DNA from: Blastococcus sp. TF02A-35
GTDB taxonomy: Bacteria > Actinomycetota > Actinomycetes > Mycobacteriales > Geodermatophilaceae
Length of the DNA stretch: 64,000 bases
Direction of reading: 5' to 3'
Assembly: GCF_004571075.1 (NCBI RefSeq)
Contig: NZ_SPQP01000016.1
Span: forward strand, 18,880 to 82,879
A program made the position numbers and the translations under genes. Under the pieces are notes generated by a model, which was given only the letters and a program-made list of their open reading frames with translations, ran no database searches and had not been told where the DNA came from. Positions 45,601 through 58,192 of this stretch are shown one piece after another. Positions within the stretch are counted from its first letter, which is position 1, and every line of letters begins with the position of its first letter.

Positions 45601-46170
45601 ATGACTGCGACCCGAGCTGCTGGTACCGAGCACTCCCGCGGATGGCGCGTCCCCCGGCTCCTGCTCGGTGTGGCGGCCACCGCGCTGCTCCTGGTCGCGG
45701 CGCCGTCCGCGGCCCTCGCCCACGACGGCCTGGTCAGCAGCAGCCCGGCCGCCGACGGCGAGGTGGGCACCGCGCCGTCGACCGTCGAGCTCCGGTTCAC
45801 CGGTGAGCCGCTGCCGCTGGGCACCCAGGTGCTGGTGACCGGGCCCGACGGTGCACCGGTGTCGGAGGGTCCCGCCACCATCGAGGGCACCGCCGTCGTC
45901 CAGCCGCTGGCCGAGCCGCTGCCGGCCGGGACGTACCGCGTCGACTGGCGCAGCACCTCCTCCGACGGTCACGGCCTGGCGGGCACCTACGCCTTCACCG
46001 TCGCCGGGACCGCGCCCTCCGCGGCGTCCGCCCCGGCGGCCACGGACGGCGTCGGGGCCACGGACGCGTCCGGCGCCGCCTCGCTGCCCGCCGTCTACCC
46101 GCTGGCCGGCGCGGGCTTGGTGGGCGCGCTCGGGGTGCTCACGGCCCGGCGGCTGCGCAGGCGGTCGTGA
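45601..46170 (+). CDS. copC: CopC domain protein
   Basis: Exported copper-binding protein of 189 residues. The signal peptide ends 'AALA', leaving mature N-terminal His in 'HDGLVSSSPAADGEV', the copper ligand of CopC; a second ligand His is in 'SSDGHGLAGTYAF'. A C-terminal helix anchors it in the membrane. The open frame begins earlier, but ATG 45601 is the start of a normal signal peptide. Its stop overlaps the copD start by four bases. Confidence 0.85.
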   Translation: MTATRAAGTEHSRGWRVPRLLLGVAATALLLVAAPSAALAHDGLVSSSPAADGEVGTAPSTVELRFTGEPLPLGTQVLVTGPDGAPVSEGPATIEGTAVVQPLAEPLPAGTYRVDWRSTSSDGHGLAGTYAFTVAGTAPSAASAPAATDGVGATDASGAASLPAVYPLAGAGLVGALGVLTARRLRRRS

Positions 46171-47540
46171 CCCGCAGCACCCTCGCGGCGCCCGAGCCGC
46201 GGCTCGCCACGGCCACGGAGCCGAGGCGGCAGCGGCCCTGGGCGGCGCCGGCGGTCGCGGCCACCGGCGTGGGCCTGGCCGCCGTCGTGCTGGTGGCGGC
46301 GTCCGTCGGCGGCGGGGACCCCGCCCCGGGTGGCCCCGGCCCGCTGGTCGACGGGCTCGCGTCGGTCGTCGCCCTGGCGGCCCGGATCGCCGCCGTCGGC
46401 ACGGTTGGCACGCTGGTCCTCGCCGCTGTCCTCCTGCCCGGCACGGCCGAGGCGCGACGCGCACTCGGGGCGGCCTCCACCTGGGCGCTCGCCTGGGCGG
46501 GGGCGACGGTGCTCGGCGCCGTCCTCACCGTGAGCCTGCTGGTGGGGCAGGCACCGACCGCCCTGCCCTGGTCGTCGCTGCAGGTCTACCTCCTCGACAC
46601 CGGTGCCGGCCGCGCCACGCTGGTGGTGCTGGCGCTCACCGCCGTCCTCGTCCCGGCCGCGCGGCGGTGCCGGGGCGCGGGCGGCGCACGCCTGCTGCTG
46701 GCCGGTGCGGGGGCGGCGCTGCTGGCCCCGGTGGTGCTCAGCGGGCACTCCTCGGCCGCGGAGGACCACCTCGTTGCAGTCACCACGCTGGGCGTGCACG
46801 TCGTCGCCGCCGCCGTCTGGGTCGGGGGGCTGCTGGCCCTGCTGGCGCACGGCCGCGGCGCCGCCGAGGCGACCGCGGCGACCCGGTTCAGCACGGTGGC
46901 GCTGGTGTGCTTCCTCGCCACCGCCGGGACCGGCGTCCTGGCCGCCTGGTTCGTGCTCGGCGGGACCGACGCCCTCCTCGCGGCGGCCGGCACCGGCTAC
47001 GGCTGGCTGCTGGTGGGCAAGACGACGGGCCTGGTCGCCCTGGGGATCCTGGGCCGGCAGCACCGCCGGCGCACGCTCCCCCGCCTCCGTGCCGGCGTGC
47101 CCGGCAGCTTCCGCCGGTTCGCCGCGGTGGAGGTGCTGGTCATGCTGGCGACCGTGGCGCTGGCCGTCGGCCTCGCGGGCTCCCCTCCCCCGACGGCGTC
47201 GGGGGCCTCCGCGCCGGCCCCCGCACCGGCCGCAACGGGCCAGGCGCGGACCGCGGCCCCGGCGGACCCGATGGCGGGCCACGACCACGGCGAGCTCTCG
47301 GTCGGCATCCTGGTCGACGGCACCCGGTTCCACGTCGCCGGGCCGGTCGCCGCCGGGTCGCGGGTGACGGTGCACAACGGCACCGACGAGCCGGTGACGA
47401 TCACCGCGGCCGACGGCTCCTTCGACGTCGACGTGCCCGCGCGGACGCTGCTGACCTTCCCGGCCCCCGCGGAGCCCGGCGAGTACCCCTTCGCCAGCCG
47501 TCACTCCGACGAGTTCACCGACGTCCTCACGGTGAGGTGA
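46167..47540 (+). CDS. copD: CopD family copper import protein with C-terminal cupredoxin-like domain
   Basis: A 457-residue membrane protein. Eight or nine helices cover residues 25-340, with 'LSGHSSAAEDHLVAV' and 'LGVHVVAAAVWVGGLLAL' supplying the conserved CopD histidines. A linker rich in Ala, Pro and Thr leads to an outer domain of about 90 residues ('HDHGELSVGILVDGTRFHV...') that looks like a cupredoxin beta-sandwich, though the usual His-Cys-His-Met copper set is not complete. Coupled to copC. Together they probably take up or sense copper. Confidence 0.8.
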   Translation: MTRSTLAAPEPRLATATEPRRQRPWAAPAVAATGVGLAAVVLVAASVGGGDPAPGGPGPLVDGLASVVALAARIAAVGTVGTLVLAAVLLPGTAEARRALGAASTWALAWAGATVLGAVLTVSLLVGQAPTALPWSSLQVYLLDTGAGRATLVVLALTAVLVPAARRCRGAGGARLLLAGAGAALLAPVVLSGHSSAAEDHLVAVTTLGVHVVAAAVWVGGLLALLAHGRGAAEATAATRFSTVALVCFLATAGTGVLAAWFVLGGTDALLAAAGTGYGWLLVGKTTGLVALGILGRQHRRRTLPRLRAGVPGSFRRFAAVEVLVMLATVALAVGLAGSPPPTASGASAPAPAPAATGQARTAAPADPMAGHDHGELSVGILVDGTRFHVAGPVAAGSRVTVHNGTDEPVTITAADGSFDVDVPARTLLTFPAPAEPGEYPFASRHSDEFTDVLTVR

Positions 47541-47563
47541 CGGAAGGGGCCTTGGGGGGCCTT

Positions 47564-51364
<3,801 letters not shown>

Positions 51365-51573
51365 AGCGGATCCCCAGAGGCTTCACGTGGTGGGCGTGCG
51401 GGCGGCGTCCCTGGTGCGGGCGCTCCGTCACCCCGGCGGGCTGGCCCAGGCCTGGGCGTTCCCGATGTCGAGGCCATCGTCTCACCTCGGCGGCCCGCAG
51501 CACAGCAGGCCACGGCGCACATCCCCCCACGGCCACCGGGGGATGACGGCGGGATCGACGTAGGCTGGCAGGG

Positions 51574-52443
51574 GTGACCGACCCGATGTCCAGTGCCGAC
51601 GACCTGCCGCAGCTCACCGACCCGGTGGTCGTCGTGGCCTTCGAGGGCTGGAACGACGCCGGCGACGCCGCGACCGGGGCGATCGAGCACCTCGAGCTGA
51701 TCTGGGACGCCAAGCCGCTGGCCGCGCTGGACCCCGAGGACTACTACGACTTCCAGGTCAACCGCCCCACCGTCTCCCTGGTGGGTGGGGTGAGCCGCCG
51801 CATCGAGTGGCCGACCACGCGCATCTCCGTCGCCCGCCCCGAGGGCCTCGACCGCGACGTCGTCCTGATCCGGGGCATCGAGCCGAACATGCGCTGGCGC
51901 GGCTTCTGCGAGGAGCTCATCGAGATCCTCGAGGAGCTGGACGCGAGCATCGTGGTCGCGCTGGGTGCCCTGCTGGCCGACACCCCGCACACCCGCCCGA
52001 CGCCGGTGACCGGCTCGGCCTACGACAGCGAGTCGGCCCGGACCTACGGCCTGGAGGCGTCCCGCTACGAGGGGCCGACCGGGATCCTCGGGGTCTTCCA
52101 GGACGCCTGCGTGCAGGCGGGCCTGCCGGCGATCAGCTTCTGGGCGGCGGTTCCGCACTACGTGTCGCAGCCGCCGTCGCCACGGGCCACGGTCGCGCTG
52201 CTGCAGCGGGTCGAGGAGGTCCTGGAGACGACGGTGCCCCTGGGCGCGCTGCCGCAGCAGGCCGACGACTGGGTGAAGACCGTCGACGAGATGGCCAACG
52301 AGGACGCCGAGGTCGTCGAGTACGTGCGCTCCCTGGAGGAGCGGGCGACCGAGGTCGACCTGTCCCAGGCCAACGGCGACACGATCGCCCGCGAGTTCGA
52401 GAGATACCTGCGCCGCCGGGGCGGCTCCGCCGGAGGAGCGTGA
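51574..52443 (+). CDS. PAC2 family protein
   Basis: A 289-residue member of the PAC2 (proteasome assembly chaperone 2) fold family, homologue of Rv2125. It has 'VVVAFEGWNDAGDAATGAIEHL', 'VDVVLIRGIEPNMRW'-like 'RDVVLIRGIEPNMRW', and 'GALLADTPHTRP'. In bacteria the role is unknown; the eukaryotic relatives help build proteasomes, and this genome has one. TAGGCT at 51561-51566 lies seven bases before GTG 51574, a leaderless arrangement. Diverges from metH. Confidence 0.85.
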   Translation: MTDPMSSADDLPQLTDPVVVVAFEGWNDAGDAATGAIEHLELIWDAKPLAALDPEDYYDFQVNRPTVSLVGGVSRRIEWPTTRISVARPEGLDRDVVLIRGIEPNMRWRGFCEELIEILEELDASIVVALGALLADTPHTRPTPVTGSAYDSESARTYGLEASRYEGPTGILGVFQDACVQAGLPAISFWAAVPHYVSQPPSPRATVALLQRVEEVLETTVPLGALPQQADDWVKTVDEMANEDAEVVEYVRSLEERATEVDLSQANGDTIAREFERYLRRRGGSAGGA

Positions 52444-52534
52444 GCGCGGCCCCGTCGCAGGGACCCGTCGCGAGCGTGCGAGCGGTGGGGGGCGACGGGG
52501 TCCTTCCGCTGGGCGGCCGGGGCGGCTCCGCCGG
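52415..52534. repeat. 19-bp GC-rich direct repeat, two copies
   Basis: An identical 19-mer containing GGGGCGGCTCCGCC lies at 52415-52433, in the last codons of the PAC2 gene, and at 52516-52534, before the dGTPase stop. Each copy is itself a short inverted repeat (GGCGG-CT-CCGCC). Between them GGACCCGTCGC pairs imperfectly with GCGACGGGGTCC. Together they probably form the transcription terminators of the converging genes. Confidence 0.6.
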
Positions 52535-52562
52535 CGGCGCCTGACGTCAGCGCGAGCCGGCC

Positions 52563-53603
52563 CTAGCGGAGCAGCGGGCGCATCTGGGACGACGCGTCGG
52601 CGTCGAACAGCCGGTCGTGCGTGGCCAGCGCGAACCGGTCGGTCATGCCCGACACGTAGTCCACGACCTGGGTGAGCACCGGGGCCTCGGTGTCCCGGTA
52701 GGTCGCCGGCATCAGGTCCGGGTGCGCCAGGTGGTGGTCGACCAGGCGGCGGATGACGTCGACGGCGACGTGCTTCTGCCCTGCGGCGACGTCGGAGGCG
52801 TACACGCGGCTGAACATGAAGTCCCGCAGCTCGTGCATCGCCTCGAGGGCGTCGGGGTCCATGACCACGCTCGTGCTGCCGGGGGCCAGCGAGCCGGCGA
52901 CCACGGCGTCGATCATCCGGCCGACCATCTCGCTGCCGGGCTGACCGAAGACCGCGACGGCACGCGCCGGCAGGTCACCGGCGCGGATCACCCCGGCTCG
53001 GGCGGCGTCCAGCGCGTCGTGGGAGAGGTAGCCGATCCGGTCGGCGTACCGCACGCACTCGGCCTCGCGGGTGGCCGGCGGCGGGGAGATCTTCCAGCTG
53101 TGCGCGCGGATGCCGTCGCGCACCTCCCAGGTGAGGTTGAGGTCCTCGAGCACCTCGACGATGCGCACGCCCTGCGCGGCGTGGTGCCAGCCGCCCTCGA
53201 CGTAGGGGTCGAAGGCGTCCTCCCCGATGTGGCCGAACGGCGAGTGGCCGACGTCGTGGCCGAGCGCGATCGCCTCGGCCAGAGACTCGTTCAGCCCGAG
53301 CGCGCGGGCCAGGGACCGGGCGACCTGGTTGACCTGCAGGGTGTGGGTGAGCCGGGTGACGAAGTGGTCACCGTCGGGGTTCAGGAAGACCTGCGTCTTG
53401 TGCTTGAGCCGGCGGAAGGCCTTCGCGTGCAGGATCCGGTCGCGGTCGCGCTCGAACGCCGTCCGCAGCGGGTCCTCCGCCTCCGGCCGGGCCCGGCCGC
53501 GCGAGGCGGCGGCCCGGGTGGCGGCGGGGGCCAGGTCGGCCTCCGCCCGCTCCCGGGCGGCGCGGTCGGTCAGCCGGAACGGCCCCGGGGGCGCACCGGT
53601 CAT
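52563..53603 (-). CDS. dgt: Deoxyguanosinetriphosphate triphosphohydrolase-like protein
   Basis: A 346-residue HD-domain dNTP triphosphohydrolase that trims deoxynucleotide pools. Metal ligands: His in '[14 protein letters not shown]', His-Asp in '[16 protein letters not shown]', and a later Asp in '[11 protein letters not shown]'. N-terminal '[20 protein letters not shown]' is typical of the family. ATG 53603 overlaps the mshC stop by four bases, so it is co-translated with the mycothiol ligase, an unusual pairing. Confidence 0.85.
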   Translation of the reverse strand: MTGAPPGPFRLTDRAARERAEADLAPAATRAAASRGRARPEAEDPLRTAFERDRDRILHAKAFRRLKHKTQVFLNPDGDHFVTRLTHTLQVNQVARSLARALGLNESLAEAIALGHDVGHSPFGHIGEDAFDPYVEGGWHHAAQGVRIVEVLEDLNLTWEVRDGIRAHSWKISPPPATREAECVRYADRIGYLSHDALDAARAGVIRAGDLPARAVAVFGQPGSEMVGRMIDAVVAGSLAPGSTSVVMDPDALEAMHELRDFMFSRVYASDVAAGQKHVAVDVIRRLVDHHLAHPDLMPATYRDTEAPVLTQVVDYVSGMTDRFALATHDRLFDADASSQMRPLLR

Positions 53604-54853
53604 CCGCAGTCGCCCAGGTCCACGCCGAGGAGCGCGTCGACGGCGTCGCAGATGACCCGCGGCGCCTCCTCCTCGAGGTCCGCTCCCCCGGCCAGGGTGC
53701 GCCGCGTCCATTCGTCGACCAGGGCGATGGCGCCGGGGCTGTCGAGGTCGTCGGCCAGCCGCTCCCGCAGCCCGAGCAGCACCGCGCCGGCCGGCGCACC
53801 GGCGTCCAGCGCGGTGGCGCGGCGCCAGGTGGCCAGCCGCTCCTCGGCCTCGCTGAGCAGGGCGGGGGTCCACGCGCGGTCGGTGCGGTAGTGGCCGGAC
53901 AGCAGCGCGAGGCGGATCGCCATCGGGTCCACGCCCTCGCCGCGGAGCTTGGAGACGAACACCAGGTTGCCGCGGCTCTTGCTCATCTTCTCGCCGTCGA
54001 GCCCGATCATCGCCGCGTGCACGTAGGCCTTCGCGAAGGGCTTGGTGGCGGTGAGCGCCTCGGCGTGGACGGCGGAGAACTCGTGGTGCGGGAAGACCAG
54101 GTCGCTGCCGCCGCCCTGCACGTCGAAGCCCATGCCGATGGTGTCCAGCGCGATGCAGGCGCACTCGATGTGCCAGCCCGGGCGGCCCTCGGCGCCCCGC
54201 GGGCCGGGCCACGAGGGCTCGCCCTCGCGGCGGCCGCGCCACAGGAGGGGGTCCAGCCGGTTCCGCTTGCCCGCCCGGTCGGGGTCGCCCCCGCGCTCGG
54301 CGAAGAAGCGCAGCATCGTCTCCTCGTCGTACCGGGACTCGCTGCCGAAGCCGGGCGCCTGCGCGACGTCGTGGTAGACGTCGCCGGTGCCGTCGTCGAG
54401 CACGTAGGCCAGGCCGGCGTCCAGCAGCTGCTCGATCTGCGCCACGATGCCCGGGATCGCCTCGACCGCGCCCACGTAGTCCTCCGGCGGCAGCACGCGC
54501 AGCGCCGTCATGTCCTCGCGGAACAGCGCCGTCTCCCGCATGCCGAGGACGACCCAGTCCTCGCCGTCGCGGTCGGCACGCTCGAGCAGCGGGTCGTCGA
54601 TGTCGGTGACGTTCTGCACGTAGTGCACGGCGTGGCCGGCGTCCCGCCACATGCGGTTGACCAGGTCGAAGGCCAGGTACGTGGCCGCGTGCCCGAGGTG
54701 CGTGGCGTCGTACGGGGTGATGCCGCAGACGTACATCCGCGCGGTCCGGTCGGGGGTCGTGGCGACCACCTCTCCCCGGGCGGTGTCGTAGACCTTGAGG
54801 ACGGGGCCGGTGCCGGGCAGGGTCGGCAGCAGCGGAGCGGGCCAGGAGAGCAC
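53600..54853 (-). CDS. mshC: L-cysteine:1D-myo-inositol 2-amino-2-deoxy-alpha-D-glucopyranoside ligase MshC
   Basis: Third committed enzyme of mycothiol synthesis; it joins cysteine to GlcN-inositol with ATP. 417 residues, related to cysteinyl-tRNA synthetase: zinc Cys43 in '[15 protein letters not shown]' with the HIGH-type 'HLGH', further zinc ligands in '[15 protein letters not shown]' and '[11 protein letters not shown]', and '[10 protein letters not shown]'. It lacks the synthetase tRNA-binding C-domain. TAGGCT (54860-54865, minus strand) is six bases before GTG 54853. Confidence 0.95.
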   Translation of the reverse strand: MLSWPAPLLPTLPGTGPVLKVYDTARGEVVATTPDRTARMYVCGITPYDATHLGHAATYLAFDLVNRMWRDAGHAVHYVQNVTDIDDPLLERADRDGEDWVVLGMRETALFREDMTALRVLPPEDYVGAVEAIPGIVAQIEQLLDAGLAYVLDDGTGDVYHDVAQAPGFGSESRYDEETMLRFFAERGGDPDRAGKRNRLDPLLWRGRREGEPSWPGPRGAEGRPGWHIECACIALDTIGMGFDVQGGGSDLVFPHHEFSAVHAEALTATKPFAKAYVHAAMIGLDGEKMSKSRGNLVFVSKLRGEGVDPMAIRLALLSGHYRTDRAWTPALLSEAEERLATWRRATALDAGAPAGAVLLGLRERLADDLDSPGAIALVDEWTRRTLAGGADLEEEAPRVICDAVDALLGVDLGDCG

Positions 54854-54859
54854 GGCACG

Positions 54860-54865
54860 AGCCTA
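54860..54865 (-). promoter_or_regulatory. -10 box of mshC-dgt, leaderless type
   Basis: TAGGCT on the minus strand, six bases before GTG 54853, with no ribosome site. It lies in the 75-base divergent gap to the DinB-like gene. Confidence 0.5.
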
Positions 54866-54928
54866 GTTGCGAGGTCCGACGCCGCCGGGCCGCACGCCCG
54901 TGCGGGTCATCCGGTCGGAGGGGGCACC

Positions 54929-55645
54929 ATGGACGTCGACGAGTACCTGCCCGCCCTGCGGCGGGTGAACGCCCGGTTCGGTGAGGCCGCCGCGGAGGCC
55001 GTCCTCGCCCGCGGGTGGGCGGCCCGCGTGCCGGGCTGCCCGGACTGGTCGCTGGCCGACCTGGTGTGGCACCTGGCCGAGGTGCAGCGGTTCTGGGCGT
55101 GGGTGGTGGCCACGCGCGCGCCGGACCCCTCCGGCTACGTCGAGCCGGTGCGGCACGCCGACGACGAGCTGCTGGCCTACGCGGCGGCGCGCAGCGCCGA
55201 GCTCGAGACGGCGCTGGCCGGCGCGGACCCCGCCGAGCGCGTCTGGACGTGGGCCGCGCGCCAGGACGTCGCCTTCGTCCTCCGCCGCCAGCTGCACGAG
55301 GCCACGGTGCACACGGTCGACGTCGAGCAGGTGCTCGGCGACGTGCGGCCGATCCCCGCCGACGTCGGGCTGGACGGCCTCGACGAGTGGCTGGAGGTCA
55401 TGGTCCCCGCCGCGCTGCCCGCCGGCCCGCCCGACGACGCGCACCCGGTGGTGCTGCACGCGGTCGACGCCGACGCCGAGCGCACGCTGTTCCCCGGCTC
55501 GCGCCCGTTCCCGGTCGCGACGCTGACCGGCACCGCCGGCGACCTGATGCTCGCGGTCTGGCGGCGCGTGCCGCTGGAGGTCCTCACCGTCGACGGCGAC
55601 GGTCCCCGGGCGGCCGCGACGATCGGGCTCGTCCGGCTGGAGTGA
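54929..55645 (+). CDS. Maleylpyruvate isomerase family mycothiol-dependent enzyme (DinB-like)
   Basis: A 238-residue protein of the MDMPI/DinB superfamily: a four-helix bundle with conserved His in 'DLVWHLAEVQRFW' (near 47) and the 'HEATVHTVDVEQVLG' motif with further metal histidine and acidic residues, then a C-terminal alpha/beta domain. Members use mycothiol as cofactor. It is divergent from mshC, which makes the mycothiol ligand, and has a GGAGGGG ribosome site before ATG 54929. Confidence 0.8.
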   Translation: MDVDEYLPALRRVNARFGEAAAEAVLARGWAARVPGCPDWSLADLVWHLAEVQRFWAWVVATRAPDPSGYVEPVRHADDELLAYAAARSAELETALAGADPAERVWTWAARQDVAFVLRRQLHEATVHTVDVEQVLGDVRPIPADVGLDGLDEWLEVMVPAALPAGPPDDAHPVVLHAVDADAERTLFPGSRPFPVATLTGTAGDLMLAVWRRVPLEVLTVDGDGPRAAATIGLVRLE

Positions 55646-55698
55646 GCCGCGCAGGAACCTCTCGAAGCGCCCACGAACCGGGCCTACCGTGACCTGCC

Positions 55699-56247
55699 AT
55701 GGCAACGGCGCTGGCCCTCGCGGGTGTCGTCCTCGGCTGGCTGCTGTCGGCGGCGACGGAGGCGCTGCGGCGCCGGCGGGAGGGGCGGATCGCGGCGCGG
55801 ATGGTCTACGTGGAGCTGCTCGAGAACAAGCACTCCCTGGAGCAGGCCATCGGCTCGGGCGGTGACATGCCGGCGCCACCGCGGTACACCGCCTGGGAGG
55901 GGCACGCGCCCGCGCTGCTGCACGACGACCGCTCCGGCGAGCTGAGCCTGGCCGTGCTGACCGCCTACAGCAGCGTCAGGTCGGACGCGGCGATGGTCGA
56001 GTGGATGCGGGCGGACCAGGAACGCCGCATGGCGCGGCTCCGCGAGCTCACGACGGCGCTGCAGGGCGCCTCCGACGGTGGCGCGGACCCCGGCGCCGCA
56101 GCGGAGCTGCGGCTGCTGGCCCGGAACGTCGAGAGCGCCGACGCGAACCTGGCCGGCTACCTCTCGACGGTCGGTTCCTCGACGCTCCCGCGGGTCGAGG
56201 AGGCCCTGCGGATGCTCGGCGCGCGCACGGGCATGGCCGCCTCCTGA
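55699..56247 (+). CDS. Hypothetical membrane-anchored protein, 182 residues
   Basis: Not recognised. One N-terminal helix 'ALALAGVVLGWLLSAATEAL' followed by 'RRRREGR' places the rest in the cytoplasm. The remaining part is helical and acidic ('LRELTTALQGASDGGADPG'), without known motifs. TACCGT at 55685-55690 lies eight bases before ATG 55699. Confidence 0.6.
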   Translation: MATALALAGVVLGWLLSAATEALRRRREGRIAARMVYVELLENKHSLEQAIGSGGDMPAPPRYTAWEGHAPALLHDDRSGELSLAVLTAYSSVRSDAAMVEWMRADQERRMARLRELTTALQGASDGGADPGAAAELRLLARNVESADANLAGYLSTVGSSTLPRVEEALRMLGARTGMAAS

Positions 56248-56271
56248 CCGCGCCTGCGCGCGACCCGGTCC

Positions 56272-56658
56272 TCAGGGCCAGCTGACGGCGTGGCGGTCGA
56301 ACTCCTCGCCGGTCTGGACGCCGACGACGCAGAACACCAGCCCGGCCGGGTCCAGCAGCTGCCAGAACGTGCCCATGTCCCGGTGCCGCCGCGCTCCCAG
56401 CGCCTCCAGGCGGGCGACCTCGGCGGGGATGTCGTCGGTCTCGATGTCCACGTGCCAGCGCGGCGGCGTCCCCTCCCCCGTCCGCTGGACCTCCACGTGC
56501 CATCCGTCGGCGAACGAGCCGAGCGACGCCCAGCTCTCGTCGTCGGCGTCGGGCGCGGCAGGGCGCCCCGTGGCACCGGCCCAGAAGGCGCTGCCCGCGG
56601 CGTGGTGCTCCGGCGGGAGGTCGAGCAGCAGGATCGACAGTCGCGAGCGGTGCGCCAT
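56272..56658 (-). CDS. VOC family protein
   Basis: A 128-residue glyoxalase-fold protein. It has 'HHAAGSAFWAGATGRPA' at the first half-domain and 'RWHVDIETDDIPAEVARLEALG' at the second, ending 'FWQLLDPAGLVFCVVGVQ'. Substrate unknown. TAGGGT (56665-56670, minus strand) lies six bases before ATG 56658, with no ribosome site, so it is likely leaderless. Confidence 0.75.
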   Translation of the reverse strand: MAHRSRLSILLLDLPPEHHAAGSAFWAGATGRPAAPDADDESWASLGSFADGWHVEVQRTGEGTPPRWHVDIETDDIPAEVARLEALGARRHRDMGTFWQLLDPAGLVFCVVGVQTGEEFDRHAVSWP

Positions 56659-56730
56659 GCGCGCACCCTAGGGCCGGCGGGTGACACCGGTCATCCGCGA
56701 CGGAGGTACCGGCGAGCGGGGCGCACGGGT

Positions 56731-56798
56731 ACCCGCGTTCTTGCGTGAGCGCGCGGTCCTCACCAGCGTCGTGACCGCGTTCTCGCGCGAGCAGGCGG
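56731..56798. repeat. Imperfect 25-bp direct repeat between genes
   Basis: Copies at 56732-56756 and 56774-56798 match at about 20 of 25 positions around CGCGTTCTYGCGYGAGC. They lie in the 148-base gap between the VOC start and the stop of the SCO1664-like gene. Purpose unknown; perhaps a remnant of a dispersed intergenic element. Confidence 0.5.
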
Positions 56799-56806
56799 GG
56801 TCGATC

Positions 56807-57556
56807 TCAGAAGGGCGGCCAGGGCAGCGCGGGCCACTCGCCGTTGGGCTCGGGGTGCAGCTTGGTCCGCAGCAGGTCGGCCACCCGCCGCTGGGTGCAC
56901 CGCACCTCGGTCCGGGTGAGGTGCTCGTGCAGCTGCTCGCCGAGGTCGCCGCGCAGGTCGTCGGCCAGCTTCTCCAGCACCTCGAGCGCGGCCAGCGGGA
57001 TCGGGCGCCCCGCCCAGCGCCACAGGAGCGTGCGCAGCTTCGGGTCCACCGAGAAGCAGATGCCGTGGTCGACGCCGTACACGTGGCCGTCGGGCATCGG
57101 GATGATGTGCCCGCCCTTGCGGTCGGCGTTGTTCACCACCGCGTCGAACACCGCCATCCGGCGCAGCGCGGGGTCGTCGCGGCGCACGAACTCGGCGAGG
57201 TCGACGTCCTCGTCGCCGTCCACCCAGAGCTGCACCATCCCCGGGCCGAACGGGCCCTCCCGCAGCACCGTGGGCGGCACGACCCGCCAGCCGGTGGCCT
57301 CCGAGACCAGGTACGCGGAGATCTCCCGGCCCGCGAGGGTGCCGTCGGGGAAGTCCCAGAGCGGCCGCTCCCCCGCCACCGGCTTGTAGACGCACTCGGC
57401 GGCCACGGAGTCCGTGCGGATCGCGCCCACCAGCGTCACGTTCGACGCGTCGAGCATGCGGCCCTCGAGGTCGATCGTCCCGGTGCGCAGCAGCTCCAGG
57501 GCCTCCGCCTCGTCGGCCGGCGGGCGCAGGTCGGGCCCGGCCGGCTGCTCGCTCAC
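56807..57556 (-). CDS. SCO1664-like protein kinase-fold protein
   Basis: A 249-residue protein of the PI3/4-kinase-like SCO1664 family; the order with DUF3090 and a histidine phosphatase is conserved (Rv2133c-Rv2135c). It shows 'AECVYKPVAGERPLWDFPDG' (lysine for ATP), 'VFDAVVNNADRKGGHI' (catalytic Asp/Asn) and 'VYGVDHGICFSVD' (metal Asp). It probably phosphorylates a small molecule or protein, but nothing is proven. GTG 57556 was chosen at the start of the conserved region; it follows the DUF3090 stop by 14 bases. Confidence 0.8.
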   Translation of the reverse strand: MSEQPAGPDLRPPADEAEALELLRTGTIDLEGRMLDASNVTLVGAIRTDSVAAECVYKPVAGERPLWDFPDGTLAGREISAYLVSEATGWRVVPPTVLREGPFGPGMVQLWVDGDEDVDLAEFVRRDDPALRRMAVFDAVVNNADRKGGHIIPMPDGHVYGVDHGICFSVDPKLRTLLWRWAGRPIPLAALEVLEKLADDLRGDLGEQLHEHLTRTEVRCTQRRVADLLRTKLHPEPNGEWPALPWPPF

Positions 57557-57570
57557 CGGGACGTCGCCGG

Positions 57571-58122
57571 TCAGCGGCGGTAGCCGTTCTGCCGGGGGCA
57601 CACGTGCCCGACCGGGTCCAGCGGCAGCGAGCACAGGGGGCAGGAGGGCCGGCCGGCGGCGACCACGCGGCGGGCACGGGCGATGAAGGCGCGGGCGGCC
57701 ATGGGGGTGATGGTCACGCGCAGCGCGTCGGGGCCCTCGTCGCTGTCGGAGAGGATCGCGTCCTCCTCGATCGGCTCCTCGCCGGCGGCCACCGCCTCGA
57801 CCACCACCGCCTCGGCCGCGGAGTCCCACGCCAGCCCCATGGCCGCGACCCGGAACTCCTCGTCCACCGGTGCGGTGAGCGGCTCCAGGTCGTCGACGTC
57901 GGCCTCCGGCGGGATGACCGTGTTCGCCCGGCCGCTCACCTCGTCGAGGAGGTCGTTCATGCGGTCGGCGAGGACCTGCACCTGCGTCTTCTCCAGGGCG
58001 ACGCTGACGGTCCGGCCGGTCCCGTCGGTGGCCTGCAGGTAGAAGGTCCGGTCCCCTGGCTGGCCCACCGTCCCCGCGACGAACCGGGTGGGGCGATCGA
58101 AGAGATGGACCTGACGGGGCAC
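57571..58122 (-). CDS. DUF3090 family protein
   Basis: A 183-residue actinobacterial protein, homologue of Rv2134c. It opens 'PRQVHLFDRPTRFVAGTVGQ' and ends with a zinc-ribbon-like 'CPLCSLPLDPVGHVCPR' (three cysteines and a histidine). The function is unknown; gene order ties it to the SCO1664-like protein and phosphatase. TAACCT (58129-58134, minus strand) is six bases before GTG 58122. Confidence 0.85.
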   Translation of the reverse strand: MPRQVHLFDRPTRFVAGTVGQPGDRTFYLQATDGTGRTVSVALEKTQVQVLADRMNDLLDEVSGRANTVIPPEADVDDLEPLTAPVDEEFRVAAMGLAWDSAAEAVVVEAVAAGEEPIEEDAILSDSDEGPDALRVTITPMAARAFIARARRVVAAGRPSCPLCSLPLDPVGHVCPRQNGYRR

Positions 58123-58192
58123 GGGCCCAGGTTACGCGGGAGCGGTGCCGCGCCGCCGGTCGCGACGCGGTCCGGGGGCCGACCTCAGCAGG

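Noticed and set aside
51365..51573. Cobalamin or SAM riboswitch before metH
   Set aside because: No B12-box-like or SAM-type core was recognised in the leader; the region is explained by two divergent promoters. A covariance-model search would settle it.
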